Positions 61,052 to 64,000 of a DNA stretch of 64,000 nucleotides are shown here, in pieces; the stretch's first letter is position 1, and each line of letters begins with the position of its first letter. Both the position numbers and the translations under genes were made by a program. The stretch is from Peptoniphilaceae bacterium AMB_02 (GTDB lineage: Bacteria > Bacillota > Clostridia > Tissierellales > Peptoniphilaceae). A model generated the notes under the pieces. The model saw only the letters and a program-made list of their open reading frames with translations. It was not told the origin of the DNA and ran no database searches. The stretch spans positions 1,042,001 through 1,106,000 of the forward strand of contig CP143259.1 of assembly GCA_036321625.1 (NCBI GenBank), written 5' to 3'.

Positions 61052-61408
61052 ATGGACGATAGAATGCAAGTAGTATTATTGCTGGACTATTATGGGAAAT
61101 TACTTAGTGATAAACAATATAATGCGATGGTATCTTACTATTACGAAGACTTATCACTTATAGAAATAGCAAATAATCAGGATATTACCAAACAAGCAGT
61201 TTCCGATCTAATTAAACGCTCTGAGAAGAGATTGTATGAGATAGAGAAAGAACTGGGAATGGTTAAGAAAAATTCTGAAATTAGAAATAAATTGAGAGTT
61301 TTAAATACGCATTTGAGCGATATAATCGACTTAAATGAGGGTGAAGAGTTCACCGATACTCTTTCTGTTATTTCTGATTCACTAAATGAAGTTATAGGAA
61401 CAATATAA
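61052..61408 (+). CDS. ylxM: YlxM/p13-family helix-turn-helix protein
   Basis: This protein of about 118 residues belongs to the UPF0122/YlxM family, with a sigma-4-like helix-turn-helix (LSLIEIANNQDITKQAVSDLI). It is always encoded just before ffh and is thought to modulate the SRP. The ATG has GAGAGGTG about 8 nt upstream; an earlier in-frame GTG lies inside that site. It precedes ffh by 18 bp. Confidence 0.9.
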   Translation: MDDRMQVVLLLDYYGKLLSDKQYNAMVSYYYEDLSLIEIANNQDITKQAVSDLIKRSEKRLYEIEKELGMVKKNSEIRNKLRVLNTHLSDIIDLNEGEEFTDTLSVISDSLNEVIGTI

Positions 61409-61426
61409 TTACGGGAGGTGTATATT

Positions 61427-62767
61427 ATGTTTGAAAGTTTAGCTGAAAAGTTACAAGATATTTTTAGTGGACTTAAAGGAAAGGGCAAACTTTCAGAAAA
61501 AGATGTTGAACTTGCTCTTAGAGAGATAAGAATGGCTTTGCTCGAAGCAGATGTCAACTATAAAGTTGTAAAAGACTTTGTAAAATCTATCAAAGAAAGA
61601 GCTATAGGAAACGAAGTAATGGAAAGCTTAACTCCCGGCCAGATGGTAATTAAAATAGTTAATGATGAGTTGACTAATTTAATGGGTGAAAAGGAAGTTA
61701 AATTAAATATTTCTTCATCTCCGCCAACTGTGATATTATTATGTGGGCTACAAGGTGCCGGTAAAACAACTCATGCGGGTAAGCTGGCATTACATTTAAA
61801 GAAACAAAACAAAAGACCGCTACTCGTAGCTTGTGACGTTTATCGTCCGGCTGCTATTAAACAATTAGAGGTCGTAGGTAGTCAAGTTGGAGTGCCTGTA
61901 TTTTCAATGGGAGATAAGATAAATCCTGTTGATATTGCAAAGGCGGGATTGGCTGAAGCTAAAAAACAATCAAACGATGTAGTTATTATAGATACAGCCG
62001 GAAGACTTCATATCGATAACGAGCTAATGGACGAGTTATTAGGTATTAAAGAGGCTACAAATCCCGATGATATATTGTTGGTTGTAGATGCAATGACCGG
62101 GCAAGATGCGGTTAATCTAGCTGAAACCTTTAATAATCAATTGGAGATTTCAGGTGTTATATTGACCAAGCTTGATGGTGATGCCCGAGGTGGAGCTGCT
62201 CTATCAATTAGACAGGTAACATCAAAGCCGATAAAGTTTATCGGTGTAGGTGAAAAACTAGATAATATTGAACCTTTTTATCCTGACAGGATGGCTTCGA
62301 GGATTCTAGGTATGGGCGATGTATTGACCTTGATTGAAAAAGCTCAATCGGCAATCGATGAAAAAAACGCCAAAGAACTTGAAGAAAAAATCAGATCACA
62401 GAGCTATTCTTTAAATGATTATCTACAGCAATTAGACCAGATGAGAAATATGGGGCCTCTTGAAGATATATTGGCTATGGTACCCGGTTTTAATTCAAAA
62501 CAGTTAAAGGGTTTAAATATTGATGAGAAAGATCTCAAGAGAATAGAAGCTATGATTCAGTCCATGACAATGGAAGAACGTGAAAAGCCTGAAATCATCG
62601 ATAATAGTAGAAAAAAACGAATTGCCGACGGTTCAGGAGTAACTACAGTAGATTTGAATCGTTTCTTAAGACAGTTCAAAGAGACAAAAAAAATGATGAA
62701 AAGATTTACCAGTATGGAAAAATCCATGAAAAAGCGAGGTAAATTCAATTTACCTTTCTTTAAATAA
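61427..62767 (+). CDS. ffh: Signal recognition particle protein Ffh
   Basis: This 446-residue GTPase binds signal sequences with the SRP RNA. The G domain has GLQGAGKTTHAGKLALH, CDVYRPAAIKQL, IDTAGRLHID and TKLDGDARGGAAL. The C-terminal methionine-rich M domain (MIQSMTMEEREKPEIIDNS, MKKMKRF-like end) binds RNA and signal peptides. GGGAGGTGTA precedes the ATG. Confidence 0.97.
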   Translation: MFESLAEKLQDIFSGLKGKGKLSEKDVELALREIRMALLEADVNYKVVKDFVKSIKERAIGNEVMESLTPGQMVIKIVNDELTNLMGEKEVKLNISSSPPTVILLCGLQGAGKTTHAGKLALHLKKQNKRPLLVACDVYRPAAIKQLEVVGSQVGVPVFSMGDKINPVDIAKAGLAEAKKQSNDVVIIDTAGRLHIDNELMDELLGIKEATNPDDILLVVDAMTGQDAVNLAETFNNQLEISGVILTKLDGDARGGAALSIRQVTSKPIKFIGVGEKLDNIEPFYPDRMASRILGMGDVLTLIEKAQSAIDEKNAKELEEKIRSQSYSLNDYLQQLDQMRNMGPLEDILAMVPGFNSKQLKGLNIDEKDLKRIEAMIQSMTMEEREKPEIIDNSRKKRIADGSGVTTVDLNRFLRQFKETKKMMKRFTSMEKSMKKRGKFNLPFFK

Positions 62768-62801
62768 ATAAAATTAATTTTAGTATTTAGGAGGAAAGAA
62801 C

Positions 62802-63110
62802 ATGGCAGTAAAAATTAGATTAAAAAGAATGGGTGCTAAAAAAAGACCTTTTTATAGATTCGTTGTTGCGGATTCTAGAGCACCAAGAGATGGAAGATTT
62901 ATTGAGGAAATTGGATACTACAATCCACTAACTGAACCTAAAACAGTAAAAGTAGATGCAGAGAGAGTAAATTACTGGATTTCTGTAGGTGCTAAACCAA
63001 CCGATACAGTTAACAGATTATTCAAAAACAATGGCGTATACGAAGCTAAAAAAGAGGAAGTAGTAGAAGAAGTAAAAGAAGAAACTAAAGAAGAAATAGT
63101 AGAGGAATAA
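62802..63110 (+). CDS. rpsP: 30S ribosomal protein S16
   Basis: This 102-residue protein has the S16 core ([34 protein letters not shown]) plus a Glu/Lys-rich C-terminal tail ([16 protein letters not shown]) longer than in most homologues. TAGGAGGAAAG precedes the ATG. It leads the rpsP-khpA-rimM-trmD operon. Confidence 0.97.
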   Translation: MAVKIRLKRMGAKKRPFYRFVVADSRAPRDGRFIEEIGYYNPLTEPKTVKVDAERVNYWISVGAKPTDTVNRLFKNNGVYEAKKEEVVEEVKEETKEEIVEE

Positions 63111-63136
63111 TATTGCTATTCATTCAGGAGGCATAA

Positions 63137-63367
63137 ATGAAAGATTTAATATTGAATATAGCTAAACAATTAGTTGACAATCCTGAAAATGTTATAGTAG
63201 ACGAAAGTAGAGAAGGAAATATTCTAACAATTAGGATTAATGTTGATCCATCCGATATGGGAAAGATTATTGGGAAACAAGGCAGAATTGCCAAGGCGAT
63301 CAGAACCGTAGCAAAAGCTGCCGGAACTAAAGAAAATCTACAAGTAAATATAGACATAGTAGACTAA
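63137..63367 (+). CDS. khpA: KH-domain RNA-binding protein KhpA
   Basis: This 76-residue protein is a single KH domain with the GxxG loop as GKIIGKQGRIAKAIRTVAKAAG. In Bacillota it pairs with KhpB/Jag and affects cell elongation and sRNA binding. AGGAGGC precedes the ATG. Its stop codon overlaps the rimM start (TAATG). Confidence 0.95.
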   Translation: MKDLILNIAKQLVDNPENVIVDESREGNILTIRINVDPSDMGKIIGKQGRIAKAIRTVAKAAGTKENLQVNIDIVD

Positions 63368-63870
63368 TGGATTATATAAAAGTAGGACAAATTATTGGGA
63401 CTTTCGGGATAAGAGGTGAGATTAAACTCTTCCCGATCACTTCCGATATTAATAGATTCGATAGACCTGTTGAATATTATATCGGAATAGACGGTCCGAC
63501 TGTGACAGTTGGAAAGTACAGACAAGACAAGAATATACTGATTATTAAGTTCAATGAATTTGATAATATAAACCTTGTGGAACAATACAAAGGAGAATAT
63601 CTCTATATTTCCTCTGATGATTTAATGGAACTAGAGGAAGATCAGTACTATCATCATGATATCTTAGGACTTAAAGTCTATGAGAATACTGAGCATATAG
63701 GAGAGATTATAGATATTATTGAGAATCCAAGTAATGACATCTATGTAGTTAAAACTACCGAAGGCAGGGAGTTTTATTTGCCTGCGGTTAAACAGTTTAT
63801 CAAAAAAGTAGATTTAACCAATAGATGCATGGAAGTTAAATTGATTCAAGGTATGAAAGATGAGATTTGA
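63367..63870 (+). CDS. rimM: 16S rRNA processing protein RimM
   Basis: This 167-residue assembly factor binds S19 during 30S maturation. The N-terminal domain has KVGQIIGTFGIRGEIKLFP, and the PRC-barrel has ILGLKVYENTEHIGEIIDI and REFYLPAVKQFI. It has no independent ribosome site beyond khpA coding sequence, implying coupling. It overlaps trmD by 11 bp. Confidence 0.96.
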   Translation: MDYIKVGQIIGTFGIRGEIKLFPITSDINRFDRPVEYYIGIDGPTVTVGKYRQDKNILIIKFNEFDNINLVEQYKGEYLYISSDDLMELEEDQYYHHDILGLKVYENTEHIGEIIDIIENPSNDIYVVKTTEGREFYLPAVKQFIKKVDLTNRCMEVKLIQGMKDEI

Positions 63871-64000
63871 TATTATTACAGTTTTCCCATCTTTTTTTGA
63901 GTGCTTAAATGAATATGGCGTCATAGGCAAGGCAATTAAGGATTCAAAAATTGAAATTAATGCAGTTAATTTACGAGACTATTCTAATAATAAACATAAA
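63860..64000 (+). CDS. trmD: tRNA (guanine37-N1)-methyltransferase TrmD (5' part)
   Basis: The first 47 codons (MRFDIITVFPSFFECLNEYG, then VIGKAIKDSKIEI and AVNLRDYSNNKHK) match the N-terminus of TrmD, which methylates G37 to prevent frameshifting. The start overlaps rimM by 11 bp. The gene continues beyond the window. Confidence 0.95.
   Translation, partial: MRFDIITVFPSFFECLNEYGVIGKAIKDSKIEINAVNLRDYSNNKHK

Overview
The window is AT-rich and tightly packed, with Shine-Dalgarno sites close to GGAGG, sigma-A type promoters (TTGACA-17-TATAAT) and Rho-independent terminators after most transcription units. CWB2 cell-wall-binding proteins, AddAB recombination, a flavodiiron protein, an A-type acetate kinase and the order plsX-acpP-rnc-smc-ftsY-ylxM-ffh-rpsP-khpA-rimM-trmD point to a low-GC anaerobic Bacillota, probably Clostridia or Tissierellia. 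This is inferred from gene content; there is no 16S gene to confirm it. No tRNA, rRNA or CRISPR array was seen.

Layout. 1-4.5 kb: a divergent PspC-domain gene, an FHA / FtsW-RodA / penicillin-binding protein operon, and NAD kinase convergent to it. 4.5-5.2 kb: a gene-free stretch holding a 30-bp perfect palindrome and, behind a near-consensus promoter, a multi-helix candidate non-coding RNA. 5.2-11.2 kb: a complete oligopeptide ABC transporter operon ending in a small membrane protein. 11.4-17.8 kb: YtxH and DUF948-like envelope proteins, a lipid kinase plus LacI regulator, a frameshifted LysR gene, and the HPr and Enzyme I genes of the PTS. 17.9-24.7 kb: addB and addA. 24.7-27.9 kb: a TPP riboswitch with thiT, a CWB2 polysaccharide deacetylase and a lipoprotein. 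27.9-29.5 kb: an IS1182-type element inside a terminator. 29.5-36 kb: mnmA, a frameshifted L,D-transpeptidase, a flavodiiron protein and a polar amino-acid ABC transporter. 36-38.9 kb: an array of TTGTAAC repeats, a CWB2-3D protein and a DUF1002 protein. 38.9-40.8 kb: a group II intron inserted at the DUF1002 terminator. 40.9-42.8 kb: an ECF sigma factor and its probable membrane anti-sigma/sensor, behind an ECF-like promoter. 42.9-64 kb: conserved housekeeping genes (rpmB, yloU/yloV, recG, rsmD, coaD, tmcAL, ackA, rpmF and the plsX-to-trmD block), interrupted by an IS256-family element between tmcAL and ackA.

Together the genes emphasise the cell envelope (PBP, deacetylase, L,D-transpeptidase, 3D protein, PspC, ECF/anti-sigma), peptide and amino-acid import, and core translation, secretion and chromosome maintenance. 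Two unrelated mobile elements both sit at intrinsic terminators. Two genes (LysR and L,D-transpeptidase) carry single-base frameshifts. The least explained elements are the structured RNA near 4.8-5.1 kb, the TTGTAAC/GTTACAA array near 36.1 kb and the sensor domain of the anti-sigma protein.
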